A DNA stretch of 64,000 nt from CAG-103 sp905215475 (GCA_905215475.1 CAJMPW010000002.1:186001-250000); one strand, 5' to 3'. Shown: positions 7,931-16,504, counted from the first letter of the stretch. The notes: a model not told the origin generated them from the sequence alone. Made by a program: numbers and translations.

Positions 7931-10258
7931 ATGTCTGACGCGACCCGCGCCGAAACCGCGGCCTCGACGCCTTACGACCTCGAGGCGCATTATCAGGAAC
8001 TGGAACAGAAGATCACCTCCGCCGGCATCCCGGCGGACCTCGGCCGCGTGCGCGCGGCCTTCGAGTGCGCCGACCGCGCGCATTCGGGGCAAAAGCGCCG
8101 CGACGGCTCACCCTACGTGTCGCACTGCATCGCCGCCGCCATCATCACGGCGGAGATGGGGCTCGACGAGGACTCCATCATCTCGGCGCTGCTGCACGAC
8201 ACGATCGAGGACACCTCGCTCACGCATGACGACATCGCGCGCAGCTTCGGCAGCTCGGTGGCCGACATCGTTGAGGGCGTCACCAAGCTCACACGCGTGC
8301 AGTACACGAGCGTTGAGGAGCAGCAGATGGAGAATATGCGCAAGATGCTGCTGGCCATGGCCAAGGACATCCGCGTCATCCTCATCAAGATGGCCGACCG
8401 TCTGCACAATATGCGCACGATGGCCTATCAGAGCGAGGAGAAGCAGCGCATCAAATCCCTCGAGACGATGGAGATCTACGCCCCCATCGCGCACCGCCTC
8501 GGTATGCAGAAGATCAAGTGGGAGCTCGAAGACCTCTCGCTGCTCTACCTCGACCCCGATGGCTACCGCGCCATCACGGACGCGCTCGACAAGCGTATGC
8601 CGACGCTGGAAAAATTCATGGACGAGATGCGCACGCAGATCCGCGAGCGGCTGGAGCTCGACGGCGTGCACGCCACCATCTCGAGCCGCATCAAGCACAT
8701 CTACAGCATCTACCGCAAGATGTACGCGCAGAAGCTCGACATCAACGGTATTTTTGACCTGTGCGCGTTCCGCGTGATCGTGGACACGATCCCCGACTGC
8801 TACAACGTGCTCGGCATCATCCACGATATGTACAAGCCGCTGCCCGGCCGCTTCAAGGACTATATCAGCACACCGAAGCCGAATATGTACCAGAGCGTGC
8901 ACACGACGGTCATCGGCTCGGAGGGCATCCCGTTCGAGGTGCAGATCCGCACGTGGGAGATGCACATGACGGCGGAATACGGCGTCGCGGCGCACTGGAA
9001 ATACAAGACCGGCAGCGGTGAGGGCACCAAGGCCGGCGACGAGGAGAAGTTCGCGTGGATCCGCCGCCTGCTCGAGACGCAGCAGGAGTCCGACGCGCAG
9101 GACTTTTTCCACAATCTGAAGGTGGATATGTTCGCCGACGAGGTGTTCGTGTTCTCGCCGAAGGGCGACGTGATCAACCTGCCCGCCGGCGCGACGCCGA
9201 TCGACTTCGCCTACAGCATCCACTCCGCGATCGGCAACAGCATGGTCGGCGCAACGGTCAACGGCCGCATCGTCAACTTCGACTACGTGCTGCAAAACGG
9301 CGACATCGTCGACATCCGCACGTCGAAAAACGCGCCCGGTCCGAGCCGCGACTGGCTCAATCTCGCCAAGAGCGGCGCCGCGCGCACGAAGATCAAGCAG
9401 TGGTTCAAGCGCGAGCGCCGCGAGGAGAACATCACCCACGGCAAGGAGCAGTTTGAGCGCGAGCTGCGCGCCAACGGCATCGCCCCGGCCGACATCATGG
9501 GCGACGAGATCCTGCCGCTGATCCTCAAGCGGCTGGCCTTCACCTCGCTCGACGATCTGTACGCCGCCATCGGCTACGGCGGCGTGACCTCCACGCGCAC
9601 CGTCAACCGCATCCGCGACGAGATCCTGCGCAGCCAGAAGGCCAACCAGAAAAACGCCATCGACCGCATCAATGAGGCGGCCGAGCGCCGCAGCAAGCGC
9701 CCGCGCCACGCCGTGCACGGCATCCTCGTCGAGGGGCTCGATAACTGCCTCATCAAATTCTCCCGCTGCTGCACGCCGGTGCCCGGTGACAGCATCATCG
9801 GCTTCATCACGCGCGGCGCGGGCGTGTCCATCCACCGCACGGACTGCGAAAACTACCTCGCCAGCCGCGACAATCCGGAGACCGCTGGCCGCTGGATCCG
9901 CGTGAGCTGGGCGGAGAACACCACCGATTCCTACGGCACGACGCTCACGCTGCTCAGCGCACAGCGCTCGGGTCTCGTGATGGACGTGGCCACCGCGCTC
10001 AACACGCTCAACGCCAAGGTGCGCACGCTCACCGCGCGCGACGTGGACAGCGGCCGCTCGACCATCACGATCACGGTCGAGGTGCACGATCTGTCCGAGC
10101 TGCGCACGATCATCAGCCGCCTGAGCGCCATCCGCGGCGTCATCCGCATCTCGCGCAGCGGCGCATCCGACACCGCGAAGGCCACCGCAAACACGGCGGA
10201 AATGCAGGCCGAGCACGCCAAAAACACCAAGAAAGCCAAACAGGAGGGCAAAGCATGA
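7931..10258 (+). CDS. rel: Bifunctional (p)ppGpp synthetase/hydrolase (Rel/SpoT)
   Basis: A 775-residue RelA/SpoT homologue that makes and degrades the stringent-response alarmone. Order: HD hydrolase domain with HDTIED near 88-93; synthetase domain with RFKDYISTPK near 306-315 (the RxKD form of bifunctional enzymes rather than the ExDD of synthetase-only RelA); TGS domain from about 402; C-terminal ACT domain from about 690. The ATG at 7931 was preferred over the one at 7880, which overlaps the recJ stop, because AAAGGAG precedes 7931 at ideal spacing. Its stop overlaps the dtd start. Confidence 0.95.
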   Translation: MSDATRAETAASTPYDLEAHYQELEQKITSAGIPADLGRVRAAFECADRAHSGQKRRDGSPYVSHCIAAAIITAEMGLDEDSIISALLHDTIEDTSLTHDDIARSFGSSVADIVEGVTKLTRVQYTSVEEQQMENMRKMLLAMAKDIRVILIKMADRLHNMRTMAYQSEEKQRIKSLETMEIYAPIAHRLGMQKIKWELEDLSLLYLDPDGYRAITDALDKRMPTLEKFMDEMRTQIRERLELDGVHATISSRIKHIYSIYRKMYAQKLDINGIFDLCAFRVIVDTIPDCYNVLGIIHDMYKPLPGRFKDYISTPKPNMYQSVHTTVIGSEGIPFEVQIRTWEMHMTAEYGVAAHWKYKTGSGEGTKAGDEEKFAWIRRLLETQQESDAQDFFHNLKVDMFADEVFVFSPKGDVINLPAGATPIDFAYSIHSAIGNSMVGATVNGRIVNFDYVLQNGDIVDIRTSKNAPGPSRDWLNLAKSGAARTKIKQWFKRERREENITHGKEQFERELRANGIAPADIMGDEILPLILKRLAFTSLDDLYAAIGYGGVTSTRTVNRIRDEILRSQKANQKNAIDRINEAAERRSKRPRHAVHGILVEGLDNCLIKFSRCCTPVPGDSIIGFITRGAGVSIHRTDCENYLASRDNPETAGRWIRVSWAENTTDSYGTTLTLLSAQRSGLVMDVATALNTLNAKVRTLTARDVDSGRSTITITVEVHDLSELRTIISRLSAIRGVIRISRSGASDTAKATANTAEMQAEHAKNTKKAKQEGKA

Positions 10259-10698
10259 GAGCTGTCATCACCCGTGTGAACGAAGCGTCCGTCACGATCG
10301 GCGGACAGGAGACCGCGCGCATCGGCAAGGGGTTTCTCGTGCTGCTGGGCGTGCACGTGTCCGACACAGAGGCCGAGGCCGACCGCATCGTCGACAAGGT
10401 CTGCGGTCTGCGCGTGTTTGAAGATGCCAATGGCAAAATGAACGTCAACCCCACCGATGCGGGCGCCGAGCTGCTGATCGTGAGCCAGTTCACGCTCTTT
10501 GCCGACTGCCGCTCCCGCCGCCCCGGCTTCACGGCCGCCGCCCGGCCGGATACCGCCGTGCCGCTCTATGAGCGCGTGATCGCCGGCTGTCAGGCCCGCG
10601 GCTTCACCGTGCGCACGGGCGAGTTCGGCGCGGATATGCTCGTCTCCTCCGTCAACGACGGACCTGTCACCATTCTGCTCGATACCGATCAATTATAA
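10255..10698 (+). CDS. dtd: D-aminoacyl-tRNA deacylase
   Basis: A 147-residue DTD enzyme that hydrolyses D-amino acids (and glycine) mischarged on tRNA. The two catalytic signatures are intact: SQFT (77-80) and NDGPVT (134-139), the latter containing the Gly-cisPro substrate-recognition element. It overlaps rel by four bases (ATGA). Length is exactly that of the family. Confidence 0.96.
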   Translation: MRAVITRVNEASVTIGGQETARIGKGFLVLLGVHVSDTEAEADRIVDKVCGLRVFEDANGKMNVNPTDAGAELLIVSQFTLFADCRSRRPGFTAAARPDTAVPLYERVIAGCQARGFTVRTGEFGADMLVSSVNDGPVTILLDTDQL

Positions 10699-10710
10699 GG
10701 AGGTCACCCT

Positions 10711-11328
10711 ATGCTCATCAAATGTCTGCCCGTCGGGCACCTCATGACCAACTGCTACATCGTCACCGACGAGACCACGCTCGAGTGCGCCGTCATCGAT
10801 CCGGGCGACGAGTCCAACACCATCCTCTACTACCTGGAGGACAACCACCTCACCTGCCGCGCCATCCTGCTCACGCACGGTCACTATGACCACACCGGCG
10901 CCGTCTACGCCGTGCACGAGGAGACCGGCGCACCCGTGTATATGCACGCGCTCGACGCGGGCACGGCCGTCGCGTTCGACAGCTTCTCGTTCGTCCCGCC
11001 CAAGGGCACGATCTTTTATAAGGAGGGCGATGAGGTCAAGGTCGGCAGCCTGACCTTCCGCGTCATGGAGACGCCCGGCCACACCCCCGGCGGCGTGACG
11101 CTCATCTGCGGCGATGCGCTCTTCACCGGCGACACGCTCTTCAACGGCTCGTGCGGCCGCACGGATTTCGAGGGCGGCAGCATGGATGTCGAGCTGCAGT
11201 CGCTGGCAAGGATCGCGGCGCTGCCCGGCGATTACGAGGTCTATCCCGGTCATATGGACTGCACCACGCTCGAGACCGAGCGCCGCTTCAACCCCTATCT
11301 GACCGCGCTGCAGCACCGCGGACAGTAA
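10711..11328 (+). CDS. MBL-fold metallo-hydrolase (glyoxalase II-like)
   Basis: A 205-residue cytoplasmic metallo-beta-lactamase-fold hydrolase. The di-zinc motif THGHYDH is at residues 55-61; further ligands are visible as the TPGHTPGG and FTGDTLF segments and a late YPGHMD motif. The size is that of short glyoxalase II-like proteins found beside dtd and rel in Clostridia. It starts 12 bases after dtd behind AAGGAGGT, so it is operonic. Thioester hydrolysis is inferred from the family; the true substrate is unknown. Confidence 0.88.
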   Translation: MLIKCLPVGHLMTNCYIVTDETTLECAVIDPGDESNTILYYLEDNHLTCRAILLTHGHYDHTGAVYAVHEETGAPVYMHALDAGTAVAFDSFSFVPPKGTIFYKEGDEVKVGSLTFRVMETPGHTPGGVTLICGDALFTGDTLFNGSCGRTDFEGGSMDVELQSLARIAALPGDYEVYPGHMDCTTLETERRFNPYLTALQHRGQ

Positions 11329-11376
11329 AACTGCACAAACGAAACCGGCAGAAGTTCGCTTCTGCCGGTTTTTTGC
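11319..11376. repeat. 58-bp direct repeat, copy 1 (gene tail plus terminator)
   Basis: This stretch, covering the last codons of the MBL gene (GQ-stop) and its terminator, is 56/58 identical to 12058-12115. The two copies bracket the HTH gene. Confidence 0.9.
11342..11375 (+). terminator. Terminator of the recJ-rel-dtd-MBL operon
   Basis: The stem ACCGGCAGAAG/CTTCTGCCGGT with a TTCG tetraloop is followed by TTTTT. Confidence 0.93.
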
Positions 11377-11395
11377 GCGCGCAAAGGTTCTTTGC

Positions 11396-11425
11396 GTGAC
11401 AAATCGCGCCCGCGCATGGTATGCT
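11396..11425 (+). promoter_or_regulatory. Putative promoter of the HTH gene
   Basis: GTGACA, an 18-bp spacer and TATGCT lie just ahead of the start at 11444, so the in-frame ATG at 11396 would precede transcription start. Confidence 0.55.
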
Positions 11426-11443
11426 TTGGGCGAGGTGAACACC

Positions 11444-12067
11444 ATGCGCGACATTGGAGCCAACATCCGCCGCGCCCGCGTGCGCCAGAAGCTGACGCAG
11501 GACGATCTGGCGCAGACCGTGCACACGACGCGGCAGACCATATCGAATTACGAGACCGGCCGCTCCCGCCCGGACGTGGAGACGCTGCAGCGGCTCGCAG
11601 ACGCGCTCGGCGTCGAGCTCACGGAGCTGCTGGACGGGGCGCCATCCGCCGATGCCCGCCGGACAGCGCTGCGCAGGGTGTGCATCATGGGGGCCGTCAC
11701 GCTCATACTGGCCGGGCTGTGGGCATACCTGCACGCGGTCTGTCTCCGGCAGTACCAGCGCGGGGGCATGGCGCCGTTGGCAGCCATGCTCATAACCGAG
11801 CCGCTGCTGCTGTGCGCGCTGGCATGGACGCTGCTGCAGGCGCTGCACATGGTCACGCGTCTGCGGCCGCGGCGCTGTGCGCCCTGGGTGCACCCGCTCG
11901 TCCGGGTGCTGTTCGGCCTGTGTCTGGCAATTCTGGTCGCCAGCATTGTTCTGCCCGCCTCCGGCGTGATATTGCCGCGGCTGTATGGCGGCCGCGCTGC
12001 CACGGCAGCGCTGTTTTTTCTCCTCGGCGCGCTGCTCTGGCTGACGCAGCTGGACACCGGACAGTAA
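11444..12067 (+). CDS. XRE-family HTH transcriptional regulator with C-terminal membrane domain
   Basis: A 207-residue protein with an N-terminal Cro/C1-type helix-turn-helix (about residues 5-60; LTQDDLAQTVHTTRQTISNYE is the recognition region) joined to about four hydrophobic segments from residue 80 onward. Membrane-anchored XRE regulators of this layout are common in Firmicutes, but their signals are mostly unknown. The start at 11444 follows a GAGGTG ribosome site. The gene is a single unit with its own promoter and ends in the same 58-bp tail and terminator as the gene before it. Confidence 0.85.
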   Translation: MRDIGANIRRARVRQKLTQDDLAQTVHTTRQTISNYETGRSRPDVETLQRLADALGVELTELLDGAPSADARRTALRRVCIMGAVTLILAGLWAYLHAVCLRQYQRGGMAPLAAMLITEPLLLCALAWTLLQALHMVTRLRPRRCAPWVHPLVRVLFGLCLAILVASIVLPASGVILPRLYGGRAATAALFFLLGALLWLTQLDTGQ

Positions 12068-12115
12068 AACTGCACAAACACGACCGGCAGAAGTTCGCTT
12101 CTGCCGGTTTTTTGC
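12058..12115. repeat. 58-bp direct repeat, copy 2
   Basis: It is 56/58 identical to 11319-11376, including the GQ-stop codons and the complete terminator hairpin. The two differences lie in the spacer between stop codon and stem. Confidence 0.9.
12081..12114 (+). terminator. Terminator of the HTH gene
   Basis: The stem ACCGGCAGAAG/CTTCTGCCGGT with a TTCG loop and T tract is the same hairpin as at 11342-11375. Confidence 0.93.
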
Positions 12116-12144
12116 CGTTTTCGGCGCAAAAATGCCATGCAGCC

Positions 12145-12173
12145 TTGCATTTTATAGACAGGCGTGGTATATT
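12145..12173 (+). promoter_or_regulatory. Promoter of hom-lysC-asd
   Basis: TTGCAT, a 17-bp spacer and TATATT, 70 bp ahead of hom. Confidence 0.72.
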
Positions 12174-12243
12174 GTTCTCGCTCGAAAAACATATGTCCGC
12201 TTATCGCGGTCAATTTTCATCGGATCTAAAGTGAGGGAACATC

Positions 12244-13383
12244 ATGAACATCGGACTTCTTGGTTTTGGCGTTGTCGGCAGAGGCATTTACGATATGCTT
12301 GCCAACCGGGACGATATCCGCGCAGCGTGGGTGCTGTGCCGGCGCGATCTCGGCGAGCTGACCGCCAAGACCACGTATGATATCCAGGACATTCTCAGCG
12401 ACCCCGCGGTGGACACCGTCGTGGAGGTCATGGGCGGTCTGCACCCGGCGTATGAGTACGTAGCGGCTGCGCTGCGCGCCGGAAAGAACGTGGTGTCCTC
12501 GAACAAATACCTCATGTGCCGCTACTATGACGAGCTCAACGCGCTCGCCAGGGAGCACGGCGCGGCGCTGCGGTGCACGGCGGCGGTCGGCGGCGGCATC
12601 CCGTGGCTCACGAACCTCGAAAAGGCCGCGCGCGCCAACCACATCTCCCGCGTCTGGGGCATCCTCAACGGCACGACCAACTACATCATGGACGCGATGC
12701 ACCACAGCGATGTGGACTTTGCCGACGTGCTCGCGCAGGCGCAGGCGCTCGGCTATGCCGAGGCCGACCCCTCGGCCGACATCGACGGACTGGACATCCA
12801 GCGCAAGCTGATCCTGTCCGCAAACGTCGCCTTCGGCGTGTCGCTGCACGAGGCGGACGTGCCGGTATTCGGCATCCGCAACGTGCGCAAGGCAGACATC
12901 GCGCGCTTTCAGGCGCACGGCTGCACGTGCAAGCTGATCGCCACCGCCGAACAGCGCGGCGGCAGCATCAGCGCCTACGTCGAGCCGACGCTGCTCGGCA
13001 GCGATGCGCTCGAGGCCGCCGTGCCCGCGAACTTCAACCTCATCAGCATGGACGGCGAGCGTATGGGCGTGCAGAGCTTCTTCGGTCAGGGCGCGGGGCG
13101 CTACCCGACTGCCTACAACGTCGTGCAGGATCTGGTGGACATCACGCGCGGCGTGCACGCCTTCTACACCGATTCCTTCGTTCCGGCCGTGCCGGACAAT
13201 GCCGGCGTGCAGCACCGCTACTATGTGCGCACGCGCGCCGCGCTGCCGGAGCTGGCCGCCCTCGCCGAGGGCGACTGGGAGGGCGCGCTCATCACGCAGC
13301 CCATCCCCGTGAGCCGGATGCACGCGCTCATGGCGCAGGCGCTCGGGCAGGACGGTGAGAGCTTCTTTGCCGCGCTGCAATAA
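12244..13383 (+). CDS. hom: Homoserine dehydrogenase
   Basis: A 379-residue NAD(P)-dependent enzyme reducing aspartate semialdehyde to homoserine, the branch point to threonine and methionine. The Rossmann motif GFGVVGRG is at residues 7-14, and the segment GILNGTTNYI near 139-148 is the family signature. At 379 residues it lacks the C-terminal ACT regulatory domain found in roughly 430-residue enzymes, so allosteric threonine control through such a domain is not expected. It is the first gene of an operon with lysC and asd. Confidence 0.94.
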   Translation: MNIGLLGFGVVGRGIYDMLANRDDIRAAWVLCRRDLGELTAKTTYDIQDILSDPAVDTVVEVMGGLHPAYEYVAAALRAGKNVVSSNKYLMCRYYDELNALAREHGAALRCTAAVGGGIPWLTNLEKAARANHISRVWGILNGTTNYIMDAMHHSDVDFADVLAQAQALGYAEADPSADIDGLDIQRKLILSANVAFGVSLHEADVPVFGIRNVRKADIARFQAHGCTCKLIATAEQRGGSISAYVEPTLLGSDALEAAVPANFNLISMDGERMGVQSFFGQGAGRYPTAYNVVQDLVDITRGVHAFYTDSFVPAVPDNAGVQHRYYVRTRAALPELAALAEGDWEGALITQPIPVSRMHALMAQALGQDGESFFAALQ

Positions 13384-13393
13384 GGAGGACACC

Positions 13394-14704
13394 ATGCTCA
13401 AGGTTGCAAAATTCGGCGGCTCGTCAATGGCGGACGCCAGGCAGTTTGAAAAGGTGCGCGACATCGTGCGCGCCGCCCCCGCGCGCAGGGTCGTCGTCGT
13501 GTCCGCCGCCGGAAAGCGCGACGCGGACGACCACAAGCTCACAGACCTCCTCTACCTCTGCCACGCGCATTTGCAGTACGGCGTGAGCTGCGAGAGCATC
13601 TTTCAGATGATCTGCGAGCGCTACATCGCCATCCGCGATGCGTGCGGGCTGAGCGTCGACATCGAGGCCGAGCTCGACGTGCTGCGCCAGCAGCTGCGCA
13701 GCGGCATCTCGGAGGAGGAGCTTGTGTCGCGCGGCGAATATTTCTCCGCCCTGCTCATGGCGGACTACCTCGGCTACTCGTTTCTCGACGCGGAACTGTG
13801 GGTGCGCTTCCGCTTTGACGGCACGATCGACAAGGAGGCGTCCTACGCCGCACTGCAGCGGCTGGCCGAGGGGCGCAGGGTCGTCATCCCCGGCTTTTAC
13901 GGCGTGACGCCCGACGGCAAGATCCGCACCTTCTCCCGCGGCGGCAGCGACATCACCGGTGCGCTCGCGGCGGCGGCGCTCAATGCCGATGTGTATGAAA
14001 ACTGGACGGACGTGTCCGGCATCCTCATGGCAGACCCGCGCATCGTGCCCGATCCGCTGCCAATCGAGCGCATCACGTATAACGAGCTGCGCGAGCTGAG
14101 CTTCGTCGGCGCGCAGGTGCTGCACGAGGGGACGGTGTTTCCCGTGCGCGAGAAAAACATCCCGCTCAACATCCGCAACACCAATGACCCCGACCACCCC
14201 GGCACGCTCATCATGGAGTCGTTTGACGACGTGGACGACGGGCGGCTCATCACCGGCATCGCGGGCAAGAAAAACTACTCCATCATCACCATCGCCAAGA
14301 CCGGTATGTCCTCGAGCGTGGGCGCGTTCCGGCAGGTGTTCGAGGTGTTCGAGCGCAACGGTGTGAGCATCGAGTATGCCCCCAGCGGCATCGACTGCCT
14401 GTCGCTGGTCGTGCCGAGCGAGAAGATCGCCCCGTGCCTGTATTCCGTGCTCGGCGAGCTGGAAAAGCAGCTCAAGCCGGATCATCTGCACGTGACGGAG
14501 AACATCTCCATCGTCGCGGCCGTCGGCCGGAAGATGGTGTTCCGCCCCGGCACGTCGGGCCGCATCTTCGCCGCCCTCGGCGAGCACGGCATCAACATCC
14601 GCATGATCTCGCAGGGACCGGACGAGCTCAACATCATCGTCGGCGTGGACACAAAGGATTTTGCCCCCGCCATTCAGGTCCTGTATAACAGCTTTGTGAA
14701 GTAA
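13394..14704 (+). CDS. lysC: Aspartate kinase
   Basis: A 436-residue monofunctional aspartokinase that phosphorylates aspartate as the first step toward lysine, threonine, methionine and diaminopimelate. The kinase motif KFGGSS is at residues 6-11, and two C-terminal ACT subdomains occupy roughly residues 295-436. The start at 13394 has AAGGAGG upstream, ten bases after the hom stop; the longer frame overlaps hom and was not used. No internal second start for a separate beta subunit is obvious. Confidence 0.93.
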   Translation: MLKVAKFGGSSMADARQFEKVRDIVRAAPARRVVVVSAAGKRDADDHKLTDLLYLCHAHLQYGVSCESIFQMICERYIAIRDACGLSVDIEAELDVLRQQLRSGISEEELVSRGEYFSALLMADYLGYSFLDAELWVRFRFDGTIDKEASYAALQRLAEGRRVVIPGFYGVTPDGKIRTFSRGGSDITGALAAAALNADVYENWTDVSGILMADPRIVPDPLPIERITYNELRELSFVGAQVLHEGTVFPVREKNIPLNIRNTNDPDHPGTLIMESFDDVDDGRLITGIAGKKNYSIITIAKTGMSSSVGAFRQVFEVFERNGVSIEYAPSGIDCLSLVVPSEKIAPCLYSVLGELEKQLKPDHLHVTENISIVAAVGRKMVFRPGTSGRIFAALGEHGINIRMISQGPDELNIIVGVDTKDFAPAIQVLYNSFVK

Positions 14705-14720
14705 GAAAGGAAGTTCAGAT

Positions 14721-15728
14721 ATGAAGCAGTATCGTGTTGCCATCCTCGGTGCAAGCGGCGCCGTGGGTCAGGAAATGATGAAGATCCTCGCCGAGCGCAG
14801 CTTCCCCGTCGGGGAGCTGCACCTGCTCGCAAGCGCCCGCTCGGCCGGCAAGGTCGTGTCGTGGCAGGGACGGGACATCGTCGTCGAGGAGGCGACGGAC
14901 GCCGCCTTCGCCGGCATGGACATCGTCCTCGGCGCGGCGGAAAACGACATCGCCGAGCGTTTTGCCCCCGCGATCGTGCGCTCCGGCGCCGTGTTCGTGG
15001 ATAACTCCTCGGCCTTCCGTCTCGACCCGAACGTGCCGCTCGTCGTGCCGGAGATCAACCCCGGCGACGTGAAGCTGCACCACGGCATCATCGCAAACCC
15101 CAACTGCTCGACCACCATCACGCTCACGGCCATCAACGCGCTGCGCAAGCTCTCGCCCATCCACAGCATGGTCGTCTCGACATATCAGGCCGTGTCCGGC
15201 GCGGGCGCCGGCGGCCCGATCGAGCTGCAAAACGAGGTCGACGCCCTGCGCGACGGCAAGGCCTACGCGCCGAAGGTGTTCTCGCACCAGATCGCCTACA
15301 ACGTCATCCCGCAGATCGGCGGCGAGCAGTGCGACGGCTACACCTCCGAGGAGATGAAGCTCCAGAACGAGGGCCGCAAGATCCTGCACCTGCCGGACAT
15401 GAACGTGGCGTGCACCTGTGTGCGCGTGCCCGTCGTGCGCAGCCACTCCATCTCCGCCGCCGTGCACTTCGCGCACCACATCTCCGTGGACGAGGCGCGC
15501 GCGGCCATCGCCGCCGCTCCCGGCTGCCGCCTTGTGGACGATCTCGACGCGCTGCAATATCCCATGCCGCTCGACACGTCGGATCAGGATCTCGTGTTCG
15601 TTGGCCGCATCCGTCCCGACCTGACCGATCCCAACGGTCTGTGTCTCTGGTGCTGCGGCGATCAGGTGCGCAAGGGCGCAGCCACCAACTGCGTGCAGAT
15701 CGCAGAGCTGCTGATCCAGAACGCCTGA
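14721..15728 (+). CDS. asd: Aspartate-semialdehyde dehydrogenase
   Basis: A 335-residue NADPH-dependent enzyme reducing beta-aspartyl phosphate to aspartate semialdehyde. The nucleotide-binding motif GASGAVGQE is at 10-18, and the catalytic cysteine lies in NPNCSTT (Cys129). It follows lysC by 16 bases behind AAAGGAAG, and its product feeds hom in the same operon, so three consecutive reactions of one pathway are co-expressed. Confidence 0.95.
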   Translation: MKQYRVAILGASGAVGQEMMKILAERSFPVGELHLLASARSAGKVVSWQGRDIVVEEATDAAFAGMDIVLGAAENDIAERFAPAIVRSGAVFVDNSSAFRLDPNVPLVVPEINPGDVKLHHGIIANPNCSTTITLTAINALRKLSPIHSMVVSTYQAVSGAGAGGPIELQNEVDALRDGKAYAPKVFSHQIAYNVIPQIGGEQCDGYTSEEMKLQNEGRKILHLPDMNVACTCVRVPVVRSHSISAAVHFAHHISVDEARAAIAAAPGCRLVDDLDALQYPMPLDTSDQDLVFVGRIRPDLTDPNGLCLWCCGDQVRKGAATNCVQIAELLIQNA

Positions 15729-15770
15729 AAAGCGAAAATGCCGCAAAATGGCCGGTGTTCGTAAGGCAGC

Positions 15771-15806
15771 GAACAGCCACAGCAGTTTGCACTGCTGTGG
15801 CTGTTC
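15771..15806 (+). terminator. Terminator of hom-lysC-asd
   Basis: A 16-bp perfect stem (GAACAGCCACAGCAGT and its complement) with a 4-nt loop is followed by TTGTAGTTT. Confidence 0.85.
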
Positions 15807-15927
15807 TTGTAGTTTATCCGGCCATATGATACCATGGAGCCGAACTCACCTGCAAATCGGGATTTATCGAACAGATAACGAGGGCGCACTTCTATGCACC
15901 GTTCGGTGTAGTGCATTACGCGCGGAA

Positions 15928-16386
15928 CTTGGCTCTCCCTTTGGGAGAGCTGTCGGCGCAGCCGACTGAGAGGGAAAAACATGACCATACCAAAGGACAA
16001 CAGTCAACTGGAAAACGCCCGGCGGTTACGCAGGGAGATGACACCCCACGAACGAAAGCTATGGTATCTTTTCCTCCGCAAATATCCGGTGAAGATTTAT
16101 AAACAGCGAATCATCGGGAGATTTATCGTAGACTTTTATTGTGCTTCTGCCAAGTTAGTTATTGAATTGGATGGTTCTCAACACTATGAGCCCCAGGGGA
16201 TGGCCTATGATTCTGAGCGTTCCGCATTTTTGACAGCGCTTGGATTGGAGGTCCTGCGTTTTTCCAACCGAGATGTTGATATGGATTTTCGCGGCGTGTG
16301 CACACAAATTGATATCACCATTCAAAAACGCCTGCAAGCCCCTCTCAGTCACCTTCGGTGACAGCTCTCCCAGAGGGAGAGCCAAG
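15928..16386. mobile_element. 459-bp element: DUF559 gene between structured terminal inverted repeats
   Basis: The left arm (15928-15974) and right arm (16340-16386) are 47-nt inverted repeats, 41/47 identical. Each arm folds by itself into two hairpins: GCTCTCCC/GGGAGAGC, then GTCGGC/GCCGAC on the left or GTCACC/GGTGAC on the right. Differences in the second stem are compensatory. The enclosed ORF starts six bases after the left arm and stops inside the right arm. The interior is visibly lower in GC than its neighbours. No target-site duplication was seen. Mobility is inferred, not shown. Confidence 0.6.
15981..16361 (+). CDS. DUF559 domain protein (Vsr-like endonuclease fold)
   Basis: A 126-residue protein of the DUF559 family, related to the very-short-patch-repair/restriction endonuclease fold. 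The core is present: RRLRREMTPHERKLW near 15-29, then GRFIVDFYC and LVIELDGSQHY (about residues 48-72), with the acidic residues expected for a PD-(D/E)XK-type metal site. Its GAGAGGG ribosome site is the end of the left terminal arm, and its last codons (PLSHLR-stop) are part of the right arm, so gene and repeats form one unit. Biological role is unknown; cleavage of the hairpin arms is a hypothesis. Confidence 0.85.
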   Translation: MTIPKDNSQLENARRLRREMTPHERKLWYLFLRKYPVKIYKQRIIGRFIVDFYCASAKLVIELDGSQHYEPQGMAYDSERSAFLTALGLEVLRFSNRDVDMDFRGVCTQIDITIQKRLQAPLSHLR

Positions 16387-16425
16387 GGGGCCGCTGCAAC
16401 TGTGCCGTATGTCATAATAGCATAA

Positions 16426-16463
16426 AGAAACGGAGCGCATCCGCACTGATGCGCTCCGTTAAC
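16426..16463 (-). terminator. Terminator of the M16 peptidase gene
   Basis: On the minus strand the stem AACGGAGCGCATC/GATGCGCTCCGTT is followed by TTCTTTAT. Confidence 0.8.
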
Positions 16464-16470
16464 TGTCTTA

Positions 16471-16503
16471 CGAACGCCCCGCTAAGCTTCCGCGGCGTTT
16501 TTT
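16471..16503 (+). terminator. Possible plus-strand terminator after the DUF559 element
   Basis: AACGCC-CGC pairs with GCG-GCGTT around a 9-nt loop, followed by TTTTTTG. It has a bulge and overlaps the peptidase 3' end region. Confidence 0.45.
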
Positions 16504-16504
16504 G

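Noticed and set aside
12191..12232. Short ORF (MSAYRGQFSSDLK) in front of hom as a possible leader peptide
   Set aside because: No Thr, Ile, Lys or Met enrichment, no ribosome site and no terminator/antiterminator behind it.
15748..15969. 73-codon ORF between asd and the DUF559 gene
   Set aside because: It crosses the asd terminator and the structured left arm, and shows no family resemblance.
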